From positions 1 through 29,499 of the forward strand of contig JAISBC010000013.1 in the NCBI GenBank assembly GCA_031266385.1: a stretch of 29,499 bases of DNA, read 5' to 3'. Under the pieces are notes generated by a model, which saw nothing but the letters and a program-made list of their open reading frames with translations, did no database searches and was not told where the DNA came from. Below, one piece after another: positions 7,435-15,177 of this stretch; the stretch's first letter is position 1; each line of letters starts with the position of its first letter. The position numbers and the translations under genes are program-made. This stretch comes from Holosporales bacterium (GTDB taxonomy: Bacteria > Pseudomonadota > Alphaproteobacteria > RUG11792).

Positions 7435-8537
7435 CGATCAATCTGAGAAGATTAGCAAATATTCCAGTATTTCCTTTTATGATCGTGCTTTTTATTCAGA
7501 TTCTTGCTTTGGTTTTACTATATTCCATGAGTTCCGGTCATTTTTCTCCGTGGTGTTTCCGGCATGTCTGCCGAATTGGTATTGGAATTATGGCGATGTT
7601 TATCGTCGTGCTTGTTAAGCCCGATTTCTGGAAGAGGTATGCATATTGGTTATATCTATCGTGTCTCTCGATGTTGATTGCCGTCTCGATCATCGGAAAA
7701 ATTTCGATGGGGGCGCAGAGATGGCTGGATCTTTATTTTTTTAATTTTCAGCCATCAGAGCTGATGAGAATAATATTAATTATTGTTTTGGCAAAATATT
7801 TTTCATTTTTCTCGATGAAAAATACACAGAGGACATCATCATTGATAGTCCCGATCCTCCTTACGGTCATCCCGATGTCATTCGTTCTGCTGCAGCCCGA
7901 TCTCGGGACGGCCGTAATCCTATTTTTAGTGGGGGCATCCACATTCTTCGTCTGCGGGGTTCAGATTTGGAAATTTGTCGTCGTTATGTTGTCGGGCATC
8001 GCGACGGCTCCGATTTTATGGAATTTCCTACATGAATATCAGAAGAATAGGATTCTAATGTTTTTATCGCCAGAGATAGATCCGAATGGGGCCGGATATC
8101 ACATCATTCAATCCAAAATAGCGCTTGGATCCGGGGGATTTTGGGGAAAGGGATTGATGAATGGAACACAGTGTCAGTTGGATTTCTTGCCGGAAAAACA
8201 GACGGATTTTATGTTCGCGGCCCTGGGAGAAGAACTCGGATTTATGGGCTGTCTATTTTTGATATCGTTGTATTTTATACTATTGACCTATAACTTATGC
8301 GTTTTCCTGAGGGAGCGCAGTAAATTTAATCAAGTTCTGGTCTTCGGGCTGAATGCTATGTTGTTTTTCTATATTTTTATTAATATAGCGATGGTCTGCG
8401 GGTTACTCCCGGTCGTCGGCATCCCACTTCCATTCTTCTCGTATGGAGGAAGTGCCCTGAGCGTATTAATGTCCTGCCAGGGCCTAATTTTTTCGATAGA
8501 CATCGAGCAAAAAAATACCCGCCACTCCCTCTGGTGA
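7431..8537 (+). CDS. rodA: SEDS peptidoglycan glycosyltransferase RodA
   Basis: RodA polymerises lipid II into glycan strands for side-wall growth, working with a class B penicillin-binding protein and the MreBCD system. The 368-residue protein has about ten membrane helices and the SEDS signatures: QPSELMRI, LQPDLGTAVI, YHIIQSKIALGSGGFWGKG, FLPEKQTDFMFAALGEELGF and PVVGIPLPFFSYGGSALSV. The TQ-x-x-FLPEKQTDF loop and the lack of cell-division neighbours favour RodA over FtsW. Its start overlaps the pgpA stop. No PBP2 gene is in the window. A small GCACA/TGTGC hairpin follows the stop, without a T-tract. Confidence 0.92.
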   Translation: MTINLRRLANIPVFPFMIVLFIQILALVLLYSMSSGHFSPWCFRHVCRIGIGIMAMFIVVLVKPDFWKRYAYWLYLSCLSMLIAVSIIGKISMGAQRWLDLYFFNFQPSELMRIILIIVLAKYFSFFSMKNTQRTSSLIVPILLTVIPMSFVLLQPDLGTAVILFLVGASTFFVCGVQIWKFVVVMLSGIATAPILWNFLHEYQKNRILMFLSPEIDPNGAGYHIIQSKIALGSGGFWGKGLMNGTQCQLDFLPEKQTDFMFAALGEELGFMGCLFLISLYFILLTYNLCVFLRERSKFNQVLVFGLNAMLFFYIFINIAMVCGLLPVVGIPLPFFSYGGSALSVLMSCQGLIFSIDIEQKNTRHSLW

Positions 8538-8625
8538 AAATTGTAACTAGGGCTGGCACAAGCAATGTGCTGATTCCCCTGATTTCTTGGAATTAGGTAC
8601 AATGGATATTTTGAGGACATGGGCA

Positions 8626-8745
8626 ATGGCGATTTTAGTAAAGGCGAAGGATAAAAAAGGACAGATTATAACTGCTCTGATGCGCAGAAATGATACGTCT
8701 ATGCCTAAATTGATCAAGCGTCTTAAGAAGATTTCTCATGCGTAG
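8626..8745 (+). CDS. Possible small basic protein of 39 residues
   Basis: An ATG at 8626 preceded by GAGGA at suitable distance opens a 39-codon frame (MAILVKAKDKKGQIITALMRR...) ending in TAG at 8743-8745; an in-frame ATG at 8602 would add eight codons. The product is strongly basic (about a third Lys/Arg) with no cysteines. I compared it with ribosomal proteins L33, L34 and L36 and it matches none. It sits between rodA and tRNA-Ser. The ribosome site and composition suggest it could be translated, but the length makes chance possible. Confidence 0.4.
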   Translation: MAILVKAKDKKGQIITALMRRNDTSMPKLIKRLKKISHA

Positions 8746-8837
8746 GCCATGCGCATTTGGCTAAACTCAGTGACAATTGCTCAACGATTGGGCTGCAATC
8801 CCACAAAGGGAATGCGCTGAAACTGACAATCATAAGT

Positions 8838-8927
8838 GGATGGGTGGCCGAGCGGTTGAAGATCCCGGTCTTGAAAACCGGTAAGGGGGCAACCACTTCG
8901 TGGGTTCGAATCCCACCCAATCCGCCA
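8838..8927 (+). tRNA. tRNA-Ser (UGA)
   Basis: Acceptor GGATGGG pairs with CCAATCC except for a G5-A68 mismatch. The D arm GCCGAGCGGTTGAAG is serine-like, the anticodon stem CCGGT/ACCGG encloses CTTGAAA (anticodon TGA), the variable arm is long, and the T arm is GTGGG-TTCGAAT-CCCAC. G73 and an encoded CCA follow. Confidence 0.95.
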
Positions 8928-9132
8928 GGTATTGCCTTTAAAATTGACTCCGCAGAATTTGTGAGATGGCTCTAAAGACGTTGATTCCCAATGGATTTAT
9001 ACCAAAACTCATAGGCAATGTGCCAGATAATGAGCTATAATATGCATAGGGTTATTTCTTATGGTTTAGGGCTTTTTAGGATTTTGGGGTCTTTTTATAA
9101 TCTAAGCCATTATTTTCGTTAGAAAATCAGAT

Positions 9133-10227
9133 CTATTCCTTAACGGAGACGATATAGCACTGGCCACCCAGGTGTTTGGCTAAATCGAGGGCAGCATCTT
9201 GGGAATCGAACGGGCCGATGAGGATCGCATGTTTCTGCTCTCCCTGAGCGTTGCTCACCTTCTTGACCTCGCATTTGATATCCCCTATTAGTTGACCATA
9301 TTTCTTCTTCATCAATTTTGCTTCATTCTCGAGGATGTGTTTATTCTTACCGGCCGAGAGTTTTATATAATAAGTTTTATCGTCGACTATCGAATATTCT
9401 TCGACACTGCTTTGGGGTGCAGCTTGAGGTGCTGCCTGGCGACTTGGGATGTCTATCGGATCTTCCTGTGGCGGAAGTAATCTCTCCTCGATGTTGATTT
9501 CACCGGAAGATCCCGGATGTAGTCGTTCATAAACCGTCTTGTCTTTATGTTCGATTTCGATGCCACCCGGTTGATCTGGTAGTACCTTAAACGAAGCATG
9601 TTCGGGTTCGATGATTACCGGGCCATCACTATTCCTTGTCTGGCGATGCCCTCCATTCCAATTATAGGCAATCCATGTGATACACACCAACGATAATATC
9701 GAAGCAAATGTTACGATGAATCTCTGCCAGATCGCACCGAATTGAGAATACCTCTTACTATGCCTGGAATACCCGCCCTGATCTTCATCTTCATCCCAAT
9801 ACATCATCCGAGGAGCCGGATAATTATTGCGTGAATTCGAGCCGTATCTATGCAGCGGAGGTAATTGCCGCTTCTGGTATTTTACCATCCGTTCGTTGAG
9901 GATACCGCTTTCGCCAGAGAAGTATTCTCGATCATATGGGCTGATCGATCTCTGGTCGTATACCTCTTCTTTGTGATCGTATATCTCGTCGTCGTAACCA
10001 TCGTCATACCGATCTATATATCGATCATCTCTTTGGTATTCAGTTTCGTCTTGATTGAGGCGATTGTTATACACTCGATTTGGAGGAGGGCTGTCTCTCA
10101 TCTCGCTACGCTGCACTTCGTCGCTATAATTCCTGTTATTGGCTGGATTTCCACGGGACATAAAAACATCATTGTACCGAAGATAGCTTTGTTTATTATT
10201 TTTTTTCCTGAAATCGATGTGCTTCAT
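9133..10227 (-). CDS. SPOR-domain cell-envelope protein
   Basis: The 364-residue protein has a long disordered, Asp/Tyr/Arg-rich cytoplasmic N-terminus (residues 1-168, with a DRYIDRYDDGYDDEIYDH stretch near 67-85), a single membrane helix (about 170-189), a periplasmic proline-rich linker and a C-terminal SPOR domain (about 286-361, from YYIKLSAG to QCYIVSV). SPOR domains bind glycan strands stripped of stem peptides at division septa, so a role in division or septal peptidoglycan is likely. It begins 13 bases after argS, the conserved alphaproteobacterial neighbour of such a gene. In many alphaproteobacteria nagZ and scpAB follow; here they do not. Confidence 0.85.
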   Translation of the reverse strand: MKHIDFRKKNNKQSYLRYNDVFMSRGNPANNRNYSDEVQRSEMRDSPPPNRVYNNRLNQDETEYQRDDRYIDRYDDGYDDEIYDHKEEVYDQRSISPYDREYFSGESGILNERMVKYQKRQLPPLHRYGSNSRNNYPAPRMMYWDEDEDQGGYSRHSKRYSQFGAIWQRFIVTFASILSLVCITWIAYNWNGGHRQTRNSDGPVIIEPEHASFKVLPDQPGGIEIEHKDKTVYERLHPGSSGEINIEERLLPPQEDPIDIPSRQAAPQAAPQSSVEEYSIVDDKTYYIKLSAGKNKHILENEAKLMKKKYGQLIGDIKCEVKKVSNAQGEQKHAILIGPFDSQDAALDLAKHLGGQCYIVSVKE

Positions 10228-10240
10228 AATCGGCGATACC

Positions 10241-12166
10241 TCATCTCATCTCTGACATCGGGGTTATCCCCATAATCTTCAACCCATCCTCCAATACGAT
10301 TTTAGTCGCCAGGAGCAGAGATAACCTGGCGGTCGTAGCCCGTCTATCATCGATCGATACAAATCGTAGCTCTGTGTTCTGTTTACCGGCATTCCACAGA
10401 GAATGAAACGAATGGGCAATTTCCTGGAGATGGGTGGAGATTCTATGCGGCTCGATACTACAGGCCGCCGATTTAACTCGTTCCGGCCAAAAGCTCAGAG
10501 CCTTCAATAGGGATAGCTCGGAAGCATCCGATAGGACACTCATATCGCTTCCACTAAGATCTGTTTCACTAATATCTCCGAAAACTTCCGCGCAATGCCT
10601 GAAGACGGAGCAAATCCGGGCGTATGCATACTGAATATAAAACAGCGGATTGTCCATCGAGCACTCGATTGCTTTTTCGAAATCGAAATCGATCATAACG
10701 TCATGATGCCTAGAAATCATCATATATCTGGTCACATCGATTCCGACTCTATCGATAACGTCCCTCAAACTTATGAAATTTCCGGCCCTCTTAGACATTC
10801 TGATCGGTTTACCATTTTCCAGGAAATTGACCAGCTGATATAATCGGATTTCGAGATCTGCGGTTCCATCGCTGAGGGCACTGACGGCCGCATTTAGTCT
10901 CTTAACATATCCGCCGTGATCTGCCCCCAGAACGGCTACCATCTTTTTATATCCTCTCCTGATTTTATCGAGATGGTACGCTATGTCTCCGGCAAAATAG
11001 GTCCACGTTCCATCCGATTTCCTGAGGGCGCGATCGATACTATCCCCGTATTTGGTCGATCTAAAGAGGGTCTGAGGGCGCTCTTCCCATTCTTCATCTT
11101 CTTCGATTCCCTTGGGTCTCGGCAAGACTCCCTCATAAATATCACCATGTTTAGACAATAAATCCAGGGCCTCTTCGACTAAATTTCTTCGACATATTTC
11201 GGCTTCGGAAGTATATTCATCCATGATGACTCCGATCGACTTGAGGTCATCCTCAATATTTCTAACCATCTTTTCGACGGCGAATTTACTGAGTTCATCG
11301 ATCCATTCGGATTCATTTAGGTTAACAAATTTATCCTGATATGTATCGAGTAATTGCCTGGCCAATCCTTTGACATATTCTCCACAATACATATCGGCCC
11401 CAAAATCGTCATCTGAGACCTCGTGTCCTAGGATTTCTAGATATCTTAGATATAATGATTTGGCGAGGAATTTAATCTGATTACCCTGATCATTGATATA
11501 AAATTCACGTGTTACGGAGTATCCGATTTTTTCCAAAAGATTACTCGCGACGCTTCCAAAAACGGCATTTCTAGCATGCCCTGTGTGGAGCGGCCCCGTC
11601 GGATTGGCCGATACGAATTCGATGTTAATGGATTCTCCGCCCTTGAGATTCGTTTCGCTAAACTTCTCTTTTTTATCCAGGATTTTGCCGATTATGCCGT
11701 GCCAAAATTCATTTTTCATCGTAAAATTGACGAATCCGGGCTCGACGATTGAGACCTTATCGATGGCGGGGCACTCCTCGAGGAGGGTTGCTATCGAATT
11801 GGCCAACACTTTCGGGGCGGTTTTCAGCTTTTTCGCGAAACACATGGCGGCGTTAGTATAGACATCACCGAAAGACGGATCGGAAGGCCTTTCTACCAGA
11901 ATTGAATCAAAAAAATCAGGATCAGGTAAATGATCGCCAGAAGAAGGCCCAATAGACCTCCTCCGTAACTCTCCGCAATCAGTTTCCTGCTGCGTCGATC
12001 CGGTGCTCGAATGCTCATGTACCTCATTGTACACTCCGCTTCTGTGCTCCGTGTCTTCTAGCAGTAACTCTGATTCTGGAGGTTTCGAAGGAGGTCTAAT
12101 GAAAAGCCGAAGAGACTCTGATATCAATCTGCGAATCGGCTGAAACACCGCGAATTCCAAGGCCAA
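10241..12166 (-). CDS. argS: Arginyl-tRNA synthetase with an inserted repeat
   Basis: ArgS charges tRNA-Arg with arginine. Class I signatures are clear: the HIGH-type HTGH in PTGPLHTGHARNAVFG and the KMSKS-like RMSKRAGNF, plus the DALR anticodon-binding domain at the C-terminus. The body from about residue 85 (FDSILVERPSDPSFGDVYTNAAM, the family's usual 'VExPxDxxHGDxATNAAM' region) aligns normally. At 641 residues it is about 55 longer than usual, and the excess lies near the N-terminus: residues about 22-73 are encoded by the palindromic repeat at 11948-12101. The repeat stays open in frame, so the N-terminal helix and the Add-1 domain are preserved on either side. It is followed by the SPOR gene. 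Confidence 0.95.
   Translation of the reverse strand: MALEFAVFQPIRRLISESLRLFIRPPSKPPESELLLEDTEHRSGVYNEVHEHSSTGSTQQETDCGELRRRSIGPSSGDHLPDPDFFDSILVERPSDPSFGDVYTNAAMCFAKKLKTAPKVLANSIATLLEECPAIDKVSIVEPGFVNFTMKNEFWHGIIGKILDKKEKFSETNLKGGESINIEFVSANPTGPLHTGHARNAVFGSVASNLLEKIGYSVTREFYINDQGNQIKFLAKSLYLRYLEILGHEVSDDDFGADMYCGEYVKGLARQLLDTYQDKFVNLNESEWIDELSKFAVEKMVRNIEDDLKSIGVIMDEYTSEAEICRRNLVEEALDLLSKHGDIYEGVLPRPKGIEEDEEWEERPQTLFRSTKYGDSIDRALRKSDGTWTYFAGDIAYHLDKIRRGYKKMVAVLGADHGGYVKRLNAAVSALSDGTADLEIRLYQLVNFLENGKPIRMSKRAGNFISLRDVIDRVGIDVTRYMMISRHHDVMIDFDFEKAIECSMDNPLFYIQYAYARICSVFRHCAEVFGDISETDLSGSDMSVLSDASELSLLKALSFWPERVKSAACSIEPHRISTHLQEIAHSFHSLWNAGKQNTELRFVSIDDRRATTARLSLLLATKIVLEDGLKIMGITPMSEMR
11948..12101. 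repeat. Palindromic repeat copy 2, in frame inside argS
   Basis: About 154 bases, palindromic end to end: CCAATAGACCTCCTCCG at the left end matches, on the other strand, CATTAGACCTCCTTCG at the right end, and the centre is TGTAC-CTCATT-GTACA at 12018-12033. It aligns throughout with copy 1 (5645-5796). On the minus strand it is read as argS residues about 22-73, a Pro/Ser/Glu/Arg-rich segment (RPPSKPPESELLLEDTEHRSG...) absent from normal ArgRS. In-frame repeats of this size and shape are known from Rickettsia (RPE); the family here looks distinct. Confidence 0.85.
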
Positions 12167-12279
12167 AGAGATGATTAGACTACCAGGAAACTCTACACCA
12201 ACTTTGGCCTCTATTCAAGAATTTCATTGAATTCCAACAATACTCCGACAATCAGATATTATTACTAAGGCGGCGGGAT

Positions 12280-12312
12280 CGGGGGGTTGGCGCTAAAAGC
12301 GCCAGCTCCCCG
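12280..12312. other. Strong 14-bp GC-rich hairpin
   Basis: CGGGGGGTTGGCGC (12280-12293), loop TAAAA, GCGCCAGCTCCCCG (12299-12312): 14 pairs including two G-T wobbles. No T-run follows on either strand, so it is not a classical terminator. It lies about 115 bases upstream of the argS ATG, in its possible leader. Confidence 0.6.
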
Positions 12313-12568
12313 CCTAGAGTACCCCATACCCAGGTCCAAATCCGACAAATCTACCCGAAGTAGCGCATACCTTTCTCCTATACGGTTTCCAATATATCTA
12401 TTACTACCATCTTGTCATTCCATCATTTAGTAGTTTTGGGCAATTTTAGTACATCCTTGAGTGTAGTGTTAGCCTTTAGTTTTATTTCTAGGATTTAGCC
12501 CTGCCACTAGGGTTTGCAGCCAAAATAAAAATATCTTTTTTTGCTGAGGTGAGTGCATACTCGTTTCG

Positions 12569-12574
12569 TATAAT
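12569..12574 (+). promoter_or_regulatory. -10 box ahead of dnaX
   Basis: A perfect TATAAT lies 27 bases before the dnaX ATG. No convincing -35 box is found 16-18 bases upstream, so this is only a partial promoter match. Confidence 0.4.
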
Positions 12575-12601
12575 GTCTTTTTTCATTCGAAGTGATTTAG
12601 G

Positions 12602-13786
12602 ATGTCTGGTCAGTATGTCGTTCTTAGCAGGAAGTATAGGCCGAAGGTTCTGGGAGATCTGATCGGGCAGGAAATGTTGGCCAAAGCCCTGAAGTCGTGC
12701 ATCGATAACTCTAAAATTCCTCACGCATTTTTATTTCACGGCATCCGCGGAGTCGGCAAGACGACGACCGCAAGAATTTTATCGAGATGTCTGAGTTGCC
12801 TTGGAAGCGATGGCCTCACCAATACTACATCTCAGCCGTGTGGAGTATGCCGCTCTTGCCTGGCCATAGATCGAGATCAGCATATGGATATCATGGAATT
12901 CGATGCGGCCAGTCGAACTGGAGTCGATGATATTCGAGAAATCATTGATTCTTCGCAATACGCTCCGATTTTGGGACGCTATAAGATTTATATTATCGAC
13001 GAAATCCATATGCTTTCAAAAAGCGCATTTAACGCCCTATTGAAGACTCTGGAAGAGCCTCCTCAGCACGTTAAGTTCATCTTTGCCACGACTGAGATTC
13101 ATAAGATTCCAGAGACGATATTATCTCGGTGCATGATATTTCAATTGAAACCCGTGTCCAACAGCTCCCTCTCAGAATATCTAAATTCAATCTCCGAAAG
13201 GGAGGGATATATCTTAGAACAGAGCGCCAGAGATACAATCGCCGAAGAATCTGGGGGTTCAGTTAGGGATTCGTTGTCTATCCTCGAGCAGGCCATAATG
13301 TTATCCCCCGATGATAAAAGGATAACATCCGAAGTCGTGATTAGTATGCTAGGGGGCGCTACTAACCAAGAGATCGAAGAAGTATTGCTCTCGATTTTAT
13401 CGGCCGATACTAAGGGAGCTCTTTCGAAAATGGAAGAATTAATATCTAAAGGAGCTGATCCATTTGTTATTTATAAAAGTATTCAGAATAGCTTGTATAA
13501 ATTGATAGTAAAATCCGTGAACGGCGAAGAAAATCCTCATAATCATCACTCTATCCAGAATCTCCTGTATCTCTGGCAAATATTGCTGAGGCAGACGGAG
13601 AATATGAATAATGCGGAGAATCCAGAGCACGTCCTTAATGCAGCGGTTGTAATCCTTTCGATTACGGCCTCTCTTCAGAATATAGGCGACCTATCCATCA
13701 AAGATGAGTCGCCTAGCAGTAATGGTCAAGTTATGGATAAAATACTCCGTAAGTTTGACGGTATTCGAGTTAATGAAATCGAATAG
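12602..13786 (+). CDS. dnaX: DNA polymerase III subunit gamma/tau, short form
   Basis: DnaX is the clamp-loader ATPase that loads the beta clamp. The sequence has Walker A GIRGVGKT (residues 47-54), a zinc module with cysteines C63/C66, C80, C83 and C86, Walker B with IIDEIHMLSKSAFNALLKTLEEPP, and the FIFATTEIHKIPETILSRC sensor/arginine-finger segment. Lid and collar regions follow. The protein ends at 394 residues, just after the collar domain (III), so the tau-specific domains that bind DnaB helicase and the polymerase alpha subunit are missing. No frameshift slippery run with continued coding is seen; a different gene on the other strand ends 9 bases later. Confidence 0.93.
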   Translation: MSGQYVVLSRKYRPKVLGDLIGQEMLAKALKSCIDNSKIPHAFLFHGIRGVGKTTTARILSRCLSCLGSDGLTNTTSQPCGVCRSCLAIDRDQHMDIMEFDAASRTGVDDIREIIDSSQYAPILGRYKIYIIDEIHMLSKSAFNALLKTLEEPPQHVKFIFATTEIHKIPETILSRCMIFQLKPVSNSSLSEYLNSISEREGYILEQSARDTIAEESGGSVRDSLSILEQAIMLSPDDKRITSEVVISMLGGATNQEIEEVLLSILSADTKGALSKMEELISKGADPFVIYKSIQNSLYKLIVKSVNGEENPHNHHSIQNLLYLWQILLRQTENMNNAENPEHVLNAAVVILSITASLQNIGDLSIKDESPSSNGQVMDKILRKFDGIRVNEIE

Positions 13787-13795
13787 AAGGATCTC

Positions 13796-14389
13796 CTATG
13801 ATACTACCGGTGTTGACGCTTCATCTTCTTTGGCGTCTCCACTATCGAAGTTCAGCCATCCGAAGTGCTTCAAAATGAAATACCCCGCTCCGGCGGTAAC
13901 GACGGCCCCAATTAAACCACCTCCTATACCCAATACCCACGGATTTAGGCCTGATTTTGCATGGCAGCAATCTTCGGGGACTGGAAGCAGCGACTTAACC
14001 TTCACGCAGGCACATGGAAAGATGGACACTTCTACAGGATCAATCTTTGCCACGGCGGCTACTTGACCAAGAGCCTCACCAACGGCCTCGTTAACGGCTT
14101 CTTTAACGACGGCGTTAGCCAAACATGGCCCGCAATGAGACGTTACTTCTATTGTTGTATCACCTGTTACGACAGAGGCTACTTGGTCACAGATATCGGA
14201 TAATGCTGGTTTGCACATAAATGAATCATTGGCAGCAGCTTCCCTCAGACGATCGAGGGAGTCCCGAGAAGCCATGAATTGCAAAGGCGCTCCCTGGTCT
14301 AACATCAGATAGGTATCTGTAGCAGCCCCTGCGACGAAACTGCAAACTGATAAAGTTGCGGCAAACTTCAGAAAATTAAGCTTATTCAT
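13796..14389 (-). CDS. Orphan Cys-rich exported protein with C-terminal anchor
   Basis: I do not recognise this 197-residue protein. It has an N-terminal signal peptide (MNKLNFLKFAATLSVCSFVAGAA), an ectodomain with eight further cysteines (CGPC, PCAC and ECC-like DCC pairs), and one membrane helix near the C-terminus (WVLGIGGGLIGAVVTAGAGYFIL) followed by a short acidic tail. The even cysteine count and the CxxC suggest disulfides in the periplasm or outside. The start is the second ATG of the frame, because GGGAGGGGG lies just upstream of it; the first ATG (14416) lies upstream of that ribosome site. It converges on dnaX with a 9-base gap. A TTAA-N7-TTAA box is about 160 bases upstream. Confidence 0.65.
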   Translation of the reverse strand: MNKLNFLKFAATLSVCSFVAGAATDTYLMLDQGAPLQFMASRDSLDRLREAAANDSFMCKPALSDICDQVASVVTGDTTIEVTSHCGPCLANAVVKEAVNEAVGEALGQVAAVAKIDPVEVSIFPCACVKVKSLLPVPEDCCHAKSGLNPWVLGIGGGLIGAVVTAGAGYFILKHFGWLNFDSGDAKEDEASTPVVS

Positions 14390-14546
14390 TGATAATTCCC
14401 CCTCCCATGGGTACAAAATGACGAAATGTTCGAGATATTGGAATAATCCAGATCAGAATAAAAATTCCGAATCTAGTCTTACGACCATAGGACTAAGAAA
14501 TCCCTGATATCCTCTGAACACTACGTCAAGTGTAATATGTATTGAT

Positions 14547-14561
14547 TTAAAGTTCAGTTAA
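14547..14561. promoter_or_regulatory. CtrA-type box TTAA-N7-TTAA
   Basis: TTAA-AGTTCAG-TTAA matches the consensus half-sites of the CtrA regulator, which is encoded 600 bases away. The box is upstream of the minus-strand gene starting at 14389. The motif is short and AT-rich, so about one chance match in 30 kb is expected. Confidence 0.35.
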
Positions 14562-14590
14562 TCCGACCCTATATTTCAGCGCAGTCGGAT
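14561..14590 (-). terminator. Hairpin after tRNA-Val, possible terminator
   Basis: ATCCGAC (14561-14567) and GTCGGAT (14584-14590) form a perfect 7-bp stem with a 16-base loop, 33 bases past the tRNA-Val 3' end. The T content after the stem on the minus strand is weak. Confidence 0.3.
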
Positions 14591-14622
14591 GTTGTAACAA
14601 TGTTCGCAGATTTGGAACTAGA

Positions 14623-14697
<75 letters not shown>

Positions 14698-14721
14698 ATA
14701 ATCGGCTGAACTTCCTGAAGG

Positions 14722-14750
14722 ATTGTAAGATATTATGAATTGCAAATCAA
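14722..14750 (-). promoter_or_regulatory. Sigma70 promoter of tRNA-Val
   Basis: On the minus strand TTGATT (14750-14745) and TACAAT (14727-14722) have a 17-base spacer, 24 bases ahead of the tRNA 5' end. Each box is close to consensus and the placement is right for a processed tRNA transcript. Confidence 0.6.
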
Positions 14751-15071
14751 GGCTCCGCCAATTTTTGTACATGGCAGTTCATGAAAATTCTAACGATAAA
14801 ATGCCGAATATCAAAAACCTCGTGATGGCTGAGTGCTAAGTTTTCATACATTAATCTCGGAAAACTTTTGTAGAAATTCTAATTTCTTAACTAATAATAA
14901 GATCGTGGATCCTCCTTATAGATATTGCGTCTTTTGTAGAGATATAATTCGGTAGCTTCTTTTTATTTTTTAGACCATAGTAGCTCGCCGATCGGCCCAT
15001 TTACAGCGAAACAAGTTCGATTTGCGGGTTTTTCTGGTGGTTATGATAGTGGTTGGTGTTTTTTGTGCAAA

Positions 15072-15101
15072 TTGATAAAAAATTCGCCAGCAACGTTTAA
15101 A
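15072..15101 (+). promoter_or_regulatory. Possible ctrA promoter
   Basis: TTGATA (15072-15077) and TTTAAA (15096-15101) are 18 bases apart, about 77 bases before the ctrA start. The -10 box is weak, and the alternative CATATATAC at about 15121 cannot be excluded. Confidence 0.3.
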
Positions 15102-15177
15102 TTTCTGGCATGATCTGGTAACATATATACGCGACGTGTGAACGTGTAAGCTAGCTGACAAAGGGGGGTTATGTGTT

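Larger units (their letters stand above)
12167..12601. other. Divergent argS/dnaX intergenic region
   Basis: This 435-base gap separates the divergent argS and dnaX genes. It holds a strong GC-rich hairpin (12280-12312) and a TATAAT box ahead of dnaX (12569-12574). A minus-strand frame without an ATG near its beginning stays open from about 12415 through the hairpin and would end in SANPPIPPP; I do not call it a gene. Confidence 0.6.
14698..15177. other. Divergent tRNA-Val/ctrA intergenic region
   Basis: This AT-rich gap of about 480 bases holds the tRNA-Val promoter at its left end and a possible ctrA promoter at 15072-15101. No TTAA-N7-TTAA box occurs in it, so CtrA autoregulation is not visible. 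I see no gene or structured RNA in the middle. Confidence 0.55.

Noticed and set aside
8626..8745. Assignment of the small basic ORF as ribosomal protein L33
   Set aside because: The L33 pattern (TGFFYVTKKNPR...KYDPxxRKH) is absent.
9865..10275. Plus-strand hydrophobic frame of 136 codons
   Set aside because: It is antisense to the Asp/Tyr-rich SPOR protein, and the hydrophobic character follows from reading GAT/TAT codons backwards.
12314..12416. Open minus-strand frame upstream of argS leading into a proline-rich end
   Set aside because: No ATG or ribosome site near its beginning and it runs through the hairpin; under 50 codons. Coordinates cover only the part right of the hairpin.
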